Source: Cryptomeria japonica (Eukaryota; Streptophyta; Pinopsida; Cupressales; Cupressaceae). From it: 64,000 bases of DNA. Shown piece by piece: positions 23,441 to 35,301 of this stretch. The notes under the pieces were generated by a model. That model worked only from the letters and a program-made list of their open reading frames with translations. It did no database searches and was not told where the DNA came from. The position numbers were made by a program, and so were the translations under genes. The stretch's first letter is position 1. Each line of letters opens with the position of its first letter. The stretch spans positions 543,694,335 through 543,758,334 of the forward strand of contig NC_081412.1 in the NCBI RefSeq assembly GCF_030272615.1, read 5' to 3'.

Positions 23441-23760
23441 TGTTACCATATTTTCACTTTTAGGATCAATTAGGTAGAGTCTCCATGTTGTCAAGCAAAA
23501 GGTGAATTTTAAGACTTCTTACATTGTATTCATTTATAAACAATCCTTACACCATCTTTTGAAGCAATGTCACCTAGCAGTTTACCCTCAGTCACCCCAA
23601 AAACACATTTCTTTGGGTTTAAAGATATTCCATATTCAACAACCTTGTTAAAGATGTTTTTGTTACTAGATTTTCACTTTTAGGATCAATTAGGTAGAGT
23701 CTCCATGTTGTCAAGCAAAAGGTGAATTTTAAGACTTCTTACATTGTATTCATTTATAAA
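23321..23760. repeat. 220-bp tandem duplication spanning an insertion junction
   Basis: Bases 23321-23540 and 23541-23760 are two copies of the same 220-bp block with about ten differences. Each contains 120 bases of gypsy2 RT, the GTTTT target site, and the first 100 bases of the inserted element. The duplication must therefore be younger than the insertion. Confidence 0.9.
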
Positions 23761-26700
23761 ATACAATTAGCTTTAAGGATTATGGAATTCAAGAAAGTAA
23801 TTTCATTTCATGAAAATGAACATAACATAGAAAGATTCGTGCAATCTTTTCTGGAATAATAATGTAATCTTTACTCATTAAATGTCAAAATGTATATGTA
23901 GTCTCACACAAGCCATGAGACTAGACTTTACTTCTTTGAAACAAAAAAAGAATAACAAATATATGAAATAAAAAAAATAAAGGCATAAGCATGTAAAGAG
24001 GGTAACCAATCATTGCCTGTATGACTGGTTATGTGTCTTCAATGGTGGTCTGAAGCTGATTGTTCCTGCACATCTTGAGCCCTTCCAAGTGCCCAAATTC
24101 CTGCATTACTCGCAACAATGATGTTAGATCTTGAAGGATCTAAGAAATGGCTGGTTATACACTACATTATCATTAGCTTATACATATATCAGTTGATCTC
24201 ATTGTGCACCAAAAAAGTAAAGACATGTATCAACAAATATTTTAAAAAAGAAACTTTTGCTAACTAGTTTGTTCCATGTGCAGTAACAAGTCTAATCATT
24301 TTCAGTAACAGCATGTGGGGTAAAATGTGGCTCCCACAAGGGTGGAGCTCAACATGTAAATGAAAGGTACAGTAACTACATTCTTCCCTAAGACTATTTA
24401 GGTCTAGATTCCTGCCAAACAAATAATCAGATTTGAGAAAAGGAAGGTTATCTGGTGTTGGTGTTTTTTATTCGCCATTTAAGAATTCATTTGGAAGAAA
24501 ATCTGGACTTAAATGGTCTCAGAGTATTCATGGCTTTCATGGAGTAACTAGTGAGTGGTATACACAATGACAAATTAAGGTAGTAAGGTGATACACATTG
24601 CCAAAAAAGGGAATAAAAGAGTAATATGTTGTTTGCATTTATCCAAAAGAAGAAGGTAAATTACTCAAAAGATAGAAATCAATGAACTTGAAGCAATCTT
24701 ATCCAAGTAAGGTCAGAAGCTAAATACATGAATTCATTAACTAGTAAATGAGAAGTAATAGGATGACATGGTTGTCATTATGAAGGAATGATAAGAATTA
24801 TAAGGCCTTGAGAAAGTGGTTGTTACATTCAAAGCAAGGGTGGCAGTAGTAATCAAGTGTGGTGGTAAGAAATGTTTTCATATTTCAGCTACAGGAGGTA
24901 AGGATATATATCCATAATGGCATTCATGTGTTTCTAACTTTTCAATGCCTCATAATTAAACAAATAAGATGTTGATCTTATGCATGAAAGAACAAGAGGA
25001 GAAGTATATCACTTCAAGTTATGACAATAATTTTTTCATGTTCATAAGAGGAAATACATATCTACTCTCAGCTAGTAGGTGTTACATAAAAAAAAATGAG
25101 TTGTTCAAAATGCATCTCTAACTGATTATCTGCAATCACATATCTTCCATAAACATAAAGGTGCAACTGTGCTTTCAAAGAAGAAGTGATTTGACAACAA
25201 CAATGTATTCTTCCTCAAGTATGGAAGCCAGGATGCATAATGATGATGCCAGCGTAAATAGATGAGATTCTTTCATATGCATTTGAATAGAATCAACAAA
25301 ATGTGCAAATATCTATAAATGACCATTAAAAGAGCATTTTTCTTTGAGCCTGAAACTTTTATGATCAACTAGAAGGGGCATTATTGATCAGGTATTTCAA
25401 TAGTTTCAAGACAGCTACATCCCCTTTGGAATGTGTCTTTCCTCTCAAATGTCCACAAGAAATAGAGCATACAAAGTGGCCAAATCAGAATGCACAGATG
25501 CAGGTCGAGCCTCAACATTTCGAGGTAAAGCTACAAGAAGAGGGTTGTGACCTATGAGTTTTAGAAAAGCCCAACAATTTTTTAAAAAAAAAAAGAAAAA
25601 TATAGGTTGACCCCCTTGTTTAATAAGTGGAGGTGTTTTAGAATCGAAACCCCATGGTTTCAAATGGAGCCATCAACACCAAAGCCTTAGCCACAGAAAA
25701 CCCATTTTGGGGTTGTTGTTTCAAATATCTATGCTAAGCAAAGAGATCATATAGAAAATGATTGGGGCCATGACACCATGTTTTTAGATCAATGCAAATA
25801 GAACAGAGTAGGAAATGATTGACATCAATGCATTTTTGTTGCAGATTGATGCAAGCAAAAGGAGGTGAATATCACAACATACGAAATAGAGAAAAGCACG
25901 TGAATGCAGAGAAAGCATTTTTCAAGGATGGAAACCATATCCAAAGTGTGTTGGCTAGGGTTTTTTGGAAAACCCATGTCGGCCAAGAGCAGAAAGGAAG
26001 AATCATAAGAATCATGAATCAATTCAAGAGTATGATCATGAACATAGGAAATTTTTTGTATAATCTCAAAGAAACCTTATTTTTCCCACAACATGTACTT
26101 AGGAAAACTATTTTGCAAAGAATAGAGAGCCATGGTTTTTTATAAGCAGATCGATCTTACCTGTAGTTGCCCAATGGTGAAAGCAGAGTATGCTAAAGCC
26201 TCTATCAAAGGGAGTTTTAGACACCCTCATGATGGCAGTTGTGAGAAGTATGGTGGCAAAGTTTTTGCATCCTCATCTTACCTGTATCTTCCTCGAAACG
26301 CTTGAATGCAAATGAGATGTTTCATCTCTTTGCATTTAGGTTTTGATTTAGGGTTTTTTATGCGCCCTAAAGAAAATTTCGACCATCTATTTTTTGGTGG
26401 CATTTTAATTTTATGCAAAGTGTGAATTAGGTGATCTATGACCTTGTCTTTCCACATGAAAAGCCTAGGCATTTTATATGCCTTAGTGTTTTATGAGACA
26501 AGGATTGTAAACCACTTTTCATATAACATGCCCTTTGGTCTTTTGACCATTATCATTATTTTCCTTGTCATTCAAATAAGAATGGTTTCCTTTATTTTTG
26601 CATAAGCATTCATTGTATAATAGATGAGTTGAGAGGTGTCATTATAAACCTTCAATTCATTTTGTCAATCTTTAATGAAAATGAGGGCATATAGGGTGGT

Positions 26701-27650
26701 TATGAGGAAGTTACCAATAAAAGGAGAGAATATAGGTTTCTTTGAATTCTTTGAGCATTTTTAGGGGGATTTATGGTTTGATTAAGCCATGTTGGACTTT
26801 TTCCCCCTTTTGGGACACTTTTGGATAAGGTCCAAGGGCTAGATTCTAGGGGTTTTTGTTGAATCTGACCCCAATTAGTTTTTGTTTCCTATCTTCTTGG
26901 ATTTTTTGGAGGGAGAGAATGGTTGGTCTATTTATTCATGTTTGTAGCTCATTTTTGAGGGAGTTCCTAATTATACAAATTTGGACCTTAGTGACTTTTG
27001 ACAGTCCTTTGTCTAGTTGTTTGGCATATTTTGTAATTCATATGATTTGGTATTTATAGAAGCTACCTTGGAGACAAATAATAGAGTATTATTACCTTCT
27101 TATCATTTACAGAATTGTACAATTCATGTGATTGATCAAGTTATTAGTGAGCTTTAAATGCCTTCCTTATAGTTTTATCTCACTCTCTTCATGCCTTTTT
27201 TGTGAAAGTGTTATGTGCAGGTTACATTTTGTGTCTGAATAAGTGGTGTGAGCTCAATTTCATGAAATCTTTTCTTTCCTTGGTTGATAAAATCTCATCC
27301 AAGCCTTCTTGTGAAATAATTATGCATGTGCCTGTTTGGAATGAGTTGTGTAAGTTCATTTATGTCATCATAGTATTCAAGTGTCTAGTTTTTATGAGTG
27401 TCATAACTTATAGTTTGGTGTATCACTTAATCCTCTTATTTAATTAGTAGTAGTAAGTTTTACTTTCCAAGTTATCCTTCTCCCTTTTCCTGGTAAATGT
27501 AGTTGTGTAAATCATAACCAGCTAGGAGTCGGCCTTATCCGGAGGTTCAGTTCAGTCATAGGTGACCCATAACTTTGAATTGATCCCATGTTTCTCCAGA
27601 AAGATTTAGTTTGTTAAACATTGTTGAGGGCGCATTTCTAGGAGATAACA
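23441..27650. mobile_element. 4.21-kb TG...CA insertion in gypsy2 RT (solo long LTR or derivative)
   Basis: The insert starts TGTTACC and ends GATAACA, so the two ends form a short imperfect inverted repeat. It is flanked by GTTTT at 23436-23440 and 27651-27655. Removing it restores the RT frame ('DHYDHLEN' to 'IFNKAVEYG'). TG...CA ends with a 5-bp duplication are the hallmark of an LTR element, yet I see no gag, pol or repeated ends. A single 4-kb LTR left by recombination is the simplest reading. A non-autonomous element whose LTRs diverged beyond sight is the alternative. Open frames inside (for example 25445-25663 minus, 25819-26145 plus, 26278-26472 minus) are short and unrecognised. Confidence 0.65.
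26278..26472 (-). other. Short ORF ending at a splice-donor-like site, unrecognised
   Basis: The minus-strand frame starts MPRLFMWKDKVIDHLIHTL, is rich in Lys/Arg, and runs to AFRGRYR where the DNA reads ATACAG|GTAAGATG, a very good plant 5' splice site. The same ten bases (TACAGGTAAG) recur at about 26155-26164. It might be a captured exon or chance. No domain is recognised, and the protein has no stop before the putative donor. Confidence 0.2.
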
Positions 27651-27655
27651 GTTTT

Positions 27656-28440
27656 CAAGATGATCATAGTGATCACCTTCCTTCTTAGAATGAGTAGTTA
27701 GTTCATCCTGATATACAACTAAGAATACATTTATAATGTCAGAAAATGCAACATCCATTGCTCTTTGGAATGTTGCTCCTACGTTTGTTAACCCAAATGA
27801 CATTCTTACATAAACATAAGTCCCCCAAGGTGTAGTAAATTCTATCTTGTACTGCTCTGATTCTTTAACCATTACTTTGTTATACCATGAAAATCCATCC
27901 ATCATAGACAAAAGCTCACACCATATGACCCTCTGCAGCATTGCTTCCATACTAGGCAATGGATAGTTGTCTTTTAATGAAGATATATTCAGATTTCTAA
28001 AATCAACACATAGTCTAATATCTCCATTCTTCTTTCCCACAGGTACAAATTTAGACACCCATGATGAATGTTAAGTAGGCTTAATGATTCTAGCATCCCT
28101 TAACTTGACAAGTTCTTCTTGTATTTTGGGTGCTATGGTTGGGTTAATCAGTCTTTTCTTTTACCTAAAAGGCTTAGCATCTTCCTTTAAAGGAATTTCA
28201 TGTTGGAATAAGTCTTCCCTATAAGCTTTTAGGTCATCATATGACAAAGCAAAGACATGTCTATATTTCCTTAACAAATCAATTAGTGTTTTCCATACCT
28301 TGGGTGACATCTTCTTTCCAATATACACCTCTTTTGGGGATCCTTCTATTCCAAGGTTAAACTCTTCTAAATCCTCAAGGTGTGGGGTGGTAGTAAAAAT
28401 GTTCACCTTATCCTGACTATCAAACACTCTCTCTAACACA
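27656..28440 (-). pseudogene. Reverse transcriptase palm of gypsy2
   Basis: Right to left: SPKVWKTLIDLLRKYRHVFA, LSYDDLKAYREDLFQHEIPL, then FVPVGKKNGDIRLCVDFRNL, NYPLPSMEAMLQRV, MMDGFSWYNKVMV and RMSFGLTNVGATFQRAMDV are the standard Ty3/gypsy RT blocks. The catalytic box reads FLVVYQDELTTHSK, where active enzymes have Y-x-DD. The first catalytic Asp of the pair is therefore Gln and the second Asp is followed by Glu, so this copy could not polymerise DNA. One stop separates the two open pieces. The frame stops at the 4.2-kb insertion. Confidence 0.88.
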
Positions 28441-29233
28441 ACTAATACTTTGGGAATCTTGTTTATCTTGAGCTAAATCACCTCATTCCCAAAAAATGTT
28501 TCCTTTCCATTTGTTGTTTGCACAAAAGCACTATAATCAATCTGCTAATTCTCATACTCACCCACACAATGTAGGAATCTTAGAATATCATCATCATCAT
28601 TGAAAAATTTCCAACTTTCAATGCTGTCAGGGACTGATGGTCTAGTTTGAACCTCAACTTCTGAGATTCTAGCAAAATTATATCTTCTGGCCTTAATGCA
28701 ATATTAGCCAATAAATTTGCCATCCTATTGTGGCTTCTTTCTTTCCAATCAATGCCAAATGCATCAAAGTTATAAATTTCATCCCATACATCATTCCTGT
28801 ACTATTTCAATCTTTTGTTTTTTTATGCATACTTTGATGTGATCTGGGATACAACCAATTATGAATCTCCTATGAATTTGAGATTCTTTATCCCATGCTT
28901 TTCTGCTAATCTCAATCCCAAAAGTAATGCTTCATACTCTAACACATTATTTGTGCATGCAAAAGACAAAGTAACAGAATATTTGAAAGTTTTTCCATGG
29001 GGTGAGATGAATAATACACCTGCACTAGAGCCTTCCTTAAAGATAGCTCCATCAAAATACATTGTCCATAAATTATCATCACCTGATGATTTCTCTACTT
29101 CCTTTTCCAATGGTGCAGGTTGTTCCTTTTCTTCTCTTGGGGAGTCTTCAATTTTGAATGCATTGATTTCAATGTCTACAAAATATGTCATGTCCTCATC
29201 AGAGTCCTGTTCATGCACAATCATATATGGCAC
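28441..29233 (-). pseudogene. Second (archaeal-type) RNase H of gypsy2, upstream of RT
   Basis: The frame reads NLWTMYFDGAIFKEGSSAGV, LFISPHGKTFKYSVTL, CTNNVLEYEALLLGLRLAEK and NLKFIGDS, then beyond one stop LVVSQI, DVWDEIYNFDAFGIDWKER and SHNRMANLLANIALRPED. The Asp (YFDGA), Glu (EYEA) and Asp (GDS) of the RNase H active site are all kept, and the His/Asn-rich C-helix follows. The tail 'ESWKFFNDDDDILRFLH' (read through a frame slip) leads into RT. It is a separate domain from the gypsy RNase H at 22.7-23.0 kb, so the element has two. Extra aRNH domains are known from the Tat clade. Here it sits between protease and RT. Confidence 0.8.
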
Positions 29234-29289
29234 ACTTTACTCCCTCTCAATTTTTACATTCTTACCATCAATGCAAAAGGTTGCATAAG

Positions 29290-29570
29290 ATAAATCACAC
29301 TACAACTAACTTCCACCCATATAAGCACTCCACTTTCTTGACAATAGCATCCCATAATGAGGTGGGATGTCTACAACTAGGACACTAATGGTTAAATCCT
29401 TCTCAAGGAAGGCTGCAAGCTTATAAGGTAGTGCCCTTAAAGTACCTATCATAGGTACCTCTCTTGAATCCATAGCACAACATCTGCCCTGAGTGGTATC
29501 TACATTTAAACCCATGGCTTGCATTATCCTCATTGGCATGACATTGTTTGAAGCTCAAGAATCAATCATA
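29290..29570 (-). pseudogene. Aspartic protease of gypsy2
   Basis: The frame reads MIDS-stop-ASNNVMPMRIMQ, then GLNVDTTQGRCCAMDSREVP, MIGTLRALPYKLAAFLEKDL and VLVVDIPPHYGMLLSRKWSA. The D-S-G-A-S active site is broken by a stop exactly at the Gly, so the enzyme is dead as read. 'YGMLLSRKW' is the conserved strand near the C-terminus in this family. It would have cut the polyprotein in virus-like particles. Confidence 0.75.
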
Positions 29571-29699
29571 CAATATTTCAATACACCCCCGTTTATGATA
29601 GCACTTAAGAAAAAGGGACCCAAATTTCCAAAACACTCATCTAGTGTATCCTTAAGATAAATTTGGGGAATTTGAGAAACCATTCCCTCTAGCTCTTTA

Positions 29700-32400
29700 T
29701 CCTTTTTCTCATTTTTTGTTCCCTTGTTCCTTTACAGTAATAACATCACTTTTATGTTCATTTTTGACAGAAGAGGAAACATCGTTAACCCAAGCCATGG
29801 ATTTCTCCTTATGTTCATCTATTATTAACATTTCTTGTAATGTAACCTTAACTATAATTTGAGAAAGCAACTGCACCATATCAATAGGTGTGTAATCTGG
29901 CCATTCAAGAGACATACCTGGTTTTCCTCATGTTTCTTTAGCTTGTTGCTTTCAATACTTTTTTTCTACTTCAGGTCCTCTGCAACAGGCACAATAGACT
30001 TTTCAACTATCTTTGTCTTCACCTTAGGTGAAGCAACTTCCTCACAAAGCTTTATAATTTCAGCTTTCTTAGCCCACTCTTTTTTCTTGACCTCCTTTAT
30101 CTTGACTACATCCTTGGTTTATCTTCTTTGACCTCCTTGCCTTTATTTTTTAGTTCTTTGATAAATAGACTAAAAGGATTGCCTTGATCTTCACCAATTG
30201 TTCTATTTATTAATTGGTAATTACTTTTAACTTGAGCCACCATAACAACTATTATTTTGGCAATCTCCTCATCGGAAGGTCTTCTCAAGGATATTGCATC
30301 TTCTCCTTGTTCAACATTACATACTTGATCATCAACATATAAGTCATCATCAAAAAAAACTTGTTGATGGTATGATTCATTCCTTTTCCTTTGATGATCT
30401 ACATCTAAGTCCTAAGTTTCAGTATCAAAAAAGTATTTTACTCCTCCAAGGTAAGAAGTGGTCATGACACAATCAACATTGTCATCCTCAAAAGTTTCTT
30501 CTTGTTCTTCTTGTAGTTCTTATTTGGCAGTGATAAATTGTGCAACTACATAATACTCAGGTGAATGGGGTGACTAGCAGGCAACACACCAAAGTGTATC
30601 TTCAACTACATTTACTATGTGTTTCCGCAATGAATTAGGAGTTTTCTACTCATGTTTGTTCTTTTGTTGCTTTCGAACTAGCTTACCATCCTTCCAATTT
30701 GTGTTATATGGATAGTCTTGTAATCTTAGTGGTTTGTTAATCTTATTAAACTGTTGATTCTCTGGTGTAGTACCTTTATCATTTTTTTCAATAGTTAACT
30801 TAAGATCCTTCAAGGTATTAAGCACCTTTTCCCATTTATCTTCTTCTTTTAGCTTTGATCCTAAAGGTTTTTCCACTTTATCTTTTGCACTTTTGGAGAA
30901 TCTAGGGTCGTCTCTTCTTTTGAGCTTACCAGAACCTCTTCTATTTCTTTCAATGTTTACAACCATCCTCAATGCACCTCTCAAATACATTTACATAGGT
31001 TGTTAGGCAAACATTGTAATCTAATCTTAGAACCTGAAATAACTTGTGCATAGCTTTTCAAAATCTGATATTAAAATTAGTCACAGCCTCATTTGGTGAC
31101 TTCCTTATATTGTTGAATTCATTCAACATAAAGATTGCATTAGTTTTGTCATCATGCTGGTCTTTGAAACTCCTTTCAAATTCTTCCCAAGAAATGATGC
31201 TTGTAGTTGGTAATTCGTTGTACCAATCCCTAGCATCTCCATTCAGAGATTGTACAAAAAGTTTCATGAAAACATCCTCATGCTCTACTTCATAGTCATT
31301 TAACTTATTAATGAAAACTCTCAGATGTTATTCTCTTATGATAACATTATTCCCTGCAAATTTGTTGATATTGTCCCTTAATTTATTTCGGACTATGTTA
31401 GGATGTCCTAGTATCCCATCAAATGTAACTGCCTATACCTATCTAAATGGATAGGTCTTATTTGGAATTGTCCACTAGCAACTTATCCATCAAGTTTAGA
31501 TCCAATTTTAATCCCAATATTAGTTCCTACTGTAACTCCAATGGGTACCTTAGAAGCTTGGGACTGACTTGTGCTCTAAGTGGCTACTTGACTTCCCTGC
31601 CCAGTGACTGCAACTCCAGTACTTTGGGTACTTTGAACATTTTGGGTAGGAGTACTTGTACTAAAAATTTGTGTTGTTGTAAGGACTAAACTTAAACAAC
31701 CTAAGTATTAGATGGGCCAGCAATGAATGAAGCATTATTTAATAGTGACAACTTAAGGAAATCAATTTTCCTCTTCATTTCTACAATTGAAGCTTCCATC
31801 TCAACTTTCTTTAACTCTTTTGCAAGAGTTTCACTCTCTATCCTATCTTTCTCTAATTCAATATCAGCTTGAGATAATCCACGACTTAGATCTGGGATAT
31901 TTGAAGATATTTGATCATTTATTTTAACACCAGATACCTTTTTCTTTCCTTTGTCTTGATCAGACTTAGGGAGTTGAACATTCTACTCAGGATTAACTTG
32001 ATCAACTAACTTTTGATTGTCAACAAGACTTTTAGGCTTCTCTTTAACAATTTGTTCATCTTTCCTGTCTAGGATTTCTCTTACAATAGGACCCTCAACA
32101 TTAGGGTTTACCTTTTTTTATTTAAAACCTTGAGTGTAGCTAATTGTCTCATTAGATTATCTCTTTCAATCACAACACTAATGAATTTAGATTCTTTCTC
32201 CTTTTCTCTCTTCTTTTTGAGTTCCATTTGTTCTTGGAGTTCCTTTCTTAATGTATTTATATCTCCAAGAACTTGTTCAAGATCTGGCAAAGTTATTTTA
32301 GATCCAGAAGTATCACCTAAATCTATTAGGTTAGCATCTCCTTGTTCTTGAGTTGAATCATGATTATAAGGAAATTCTATTGTGAGGCCAAGAGGAGGAG
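29700..32400 (-). pseudogene. Gag of gypsy2, main part
   Basis: Right to left: a coiled-coil, charged N-terminal region (DLEQVLGDINTLRKELQEQM, KKREKEKESKFISVVIERDN); the capsid-like gag domain (LFVQSLNGDARDWYNELPTT, FERSFKDQHDDKTNA, NIRKSPNEAVTNFNIRF at 31058-31267); a basic region (RGSGKLKRRDDPRFSKSAKD); and a C-terminal region (RRPSDEEIAKIIVVMVAQVK, WPDYTPIDMVQLL) leading into protease. The GDARDWY and PNE-x-V-x-xFN-x-RF motifs are typical of plant gypsy Gag. There are several stops. The N-terminal coding sequence is interrupted at 32401 by the solo LTR and resumes at 41256. Confidence 0.75.
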
Positions 32401-33306
32401 GTGTTGGTATTTTGGTATGGTTTTGTCATTGATGTCAACACCTACTAAACTCTGGCACTTTGGAGAATCGGCAATGTTTACCAGCAAGCAAGTGACTTAT
32501 GCATAGTCATTGGTATCTGGTACATCGACAGGATATGATGTTCACCAGAACTTGGAATGGCATGGAAAACACCTGGTTATGTCGAAGACATCATTTGGAC
32601 ACTTTGCCTTGGAGATTTGTTCATTGGCATTTTTGTGTTTGCATATTTGTTGTTACCGACAAATAGGTCCAGGTTATGCACCAGCGGGTTTATCTTTTCT
32701 AGATCAACACAACAGGCTATAGACATGTTTTATTATTGTTGTAAATGCATCAAGCTGACATGTTGAATCAATTATTGCATCGGATATTGTTTTATTTGTA
32801 AATTAATTTTATTGTAATATCCTTTAGAGCCGACCTACTAAAATTGGTCTTTGGTTATGATATAAACGTAAGATCTTATTTGTAAGATCGAACGTGGAAT
32901 GTGAGAAAAAGGAATTGTGAGAAGGTATATGTAAGAATAAGTAGAGATATACACGTAGACATCATTTGAAGGTTGAAGGAGGGTTTTTGTGAAAATAGTC
33001 AGAACTACACCAATACTGAATCTAGCATAGAAAGATGCTAATTTGAGTAGTACATCCTTATTGGATTTAACCATCCAATTGTAGTCAGTGTGACTCCTAT
33101 TTGTGTTTGAGCAGTGAGCTCTAGGCACTTGGCCTTTCTGCATGTGCAAACCCCATTTGTATACACATACTATCTGTAGTAGTATCATCTAATTGTGGGT
33201 AGGGTTTCCCACCATGGTTTTTCCCCTTATAGGGTTTCCACATACAAATATTCATGTTATGTGTTGTGGATGTTATTGTCTTTTTGTTTCATGCATTAAT
33301 CTTTAC

Positions 33307-34850
33307 TGATAGTTCTGATACTTAATATAACTATAGATCCAATAGCCAACAAGATGAGAGGGGGCGGTGAATAAAACAAACTTAATCTTCCATAAAAACA
33401 TCAGATTCAACCTCGGTAACATATATTTCAGTAATATAACCAAAACTGTAAAACATGCAAACTCAAAAGCATATGAACATCATAAACCTCATAACACCAG
33501 ATTTAACATGGAAACCCAAATAGGGAAAAACCACTGTGGGATTTTAGACCCACTAAGAAATATACTCTTCTAAAGTATGCTCGGTTAAAAGAAAATCCTA
33601 TTAAAGATTACAAACACATTGCTAGATGTGACCCAGTTAAGTGATTTCCCTCAAATCTGTTACGATCTTCACCTTGTTAGAAGTGACCTTGTTAAAGGAT
33701 TTCAAACACTCAATCAGAATGTCACCTTGCTAGAGGGTTTTACAAATAAAATTGTTAAGTCCACTCGGTTAAGAGATTTTCTGTCACTTTCACAAAATAA
33801 CAATAATAAAATCTATCTGCAACTTCACATCTAAAATGCTAAAGCAGATTCTTATTTGTTCAATACAATCTAGACATACAAATAATCTTGTCTATCTACT
33901 GGGCTTCTATACTTTGTTACTCAAACAGGTCTTCAAGCTTCTGTGCTTGGTAATCACTATGTAGCACCCTTGTGCATACACTTGCCCACATACATTGTTT
34001 ATCAACAGTTTCCTATTTATAAACAATTAGGTAACTGCTTAATCTCCTTGATCACATTTCCCATGATCAATCATAGCCATTGGATCTTCAATCTTGTCCA
34101 GGTTCAATGCATTTTTTGATCTGAAAACATTTTACCCTACCTTGGAACTTGTATATTAGTCTTGGAACTTGTGCCAAGGTATTGTGGTTCATTCTAAGTT
34201 GTAGATCTTCATGCTGACTTTTCATTACCTTAGATTTGTTAACAAACTTCATTCATGGCTCACCAATCATTGATTAGTTCTAGCTCATCAGCTTCCTTCA
34301 TTAAATAACACATGTAAACATTTAATGCATTCTGTTATAGCTCGGTTACAACTCGGTAACAACTTGATGAATGCTAAACTTCACTCGGTAGACATTCTGC
34401 CTTCACTAACCGATAGCGATAACCTTAGGGTTTACTGACTAGGTTCCTTAGGGTTTACCAACTAGGTTCTTTGCTTGATAACATAGTATAGTATTAACCT
34501 TTATATTTTACAACATATGTATGATGTTAAAACAATCTAAAACTCATGATCTCATCATTGTCTGACTCAGTACTAGTTGCCCATTGAATACCTTAATCAT
34601 CCCCTTATTCATCATATTCTTTCCTATATCTTTTACTGACATCTTTATAATCTTCACATCATACTTCTCAAGATATGGCAACATCATACTGAATTAGAAA
34701 ATCAATTTCTTGACATCAATGACAAAATAATAATATCAAGATAGTAAACATCTTTACTCAATTATATCCATAATCATCAACAACCTTCTCAATATCCTTA
34801 GGAAATGCCAACAATCTTTGATTGTCTGTTATAATGCAATATTGCCAACA
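33307..34850 (-). repeat. 3' LTR of copia1
   Basis: 1,544 bases, TGATAG...CCAACA as written on the plus strand. It agrees with 39548-41094 base for base over long stretches, with only scattered substitutions (for example ATAACTATAGATCC versus ATAAGTATAGAATC). Confidence 0.92.
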
Positions 34851-35100
34851 ATCTCCCCCTTTGGCATTGATGGAAAAACCAATTGATTTCACCTTAAAAG
34901 ATTCAGATTGTTGTGATTCTGAAATGTTGAAATGCTCTCCCCCATACATTAGACTTCTTCTGTTTTCAGTCTTCTTTCCAATCTGTAATCTGCTCAGTTT
35001 TCTTTTAGTCTTCTCCCCTGATAGGTCTTCTTCCTCTTTACAGTAGTCTTCTCCCCCTTTGACAACCATGCCAAAAAGTAAAGAACTAAAGCATAATTAC
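34851..35100 (-). promoter_or_regulatory. Polypurine tracts of copia1
   Basis: Directly next to the LTR the minus strand has GCCAAAGGGGGAGAT, the primer for plus-strand DNA. Further similar purine runs follow at about 34937-34945 (GGGGGAGAGC), 35010-35018 and 35046-35057 (CAAAGGGGGAGAAG). Multiple tracts are a reported trait of Sireviruses. Confidence 0.65.
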
Positions 35101-35301
35101 TTTCTGTAAGAAGTTATTTCTTGCTATTGTGTATCAACTAAGTCTCGGTTAGAGCATTTTGTCTTCAATTCCTGTTCCCTATAATATTTCCTGTATTATT
35201 TCCTGTACACCTTTAGAAAACATCTTAAAGTGTATAAATCAGCATCAACTCCCAAAAGATATTCATTAGAGTCATCGGATTGATGCTTTCACCAAACTTG
35301 G

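Noticed and set aside
25445-25663. 72-residue minus-strand ORF starting MKPWGFDSKTPPLIKQGGQP
   Set aside because: It reads like protein at first sight, but contains a poly-Phe run from an A-stretch and matches no domain I can name. Left unannotated.
32838-33188. 116-residue minus-strand ORF
   Set aside because: It lies inside the solo LTR, contains no domain, and is antisense to the LTR orientation.
34822-35069. ORFs on both strands next to the copia1 3' LTR
   Set aside because: They span the polypurine tracts and 3' untranslated region. No domain and no continuity with pol.
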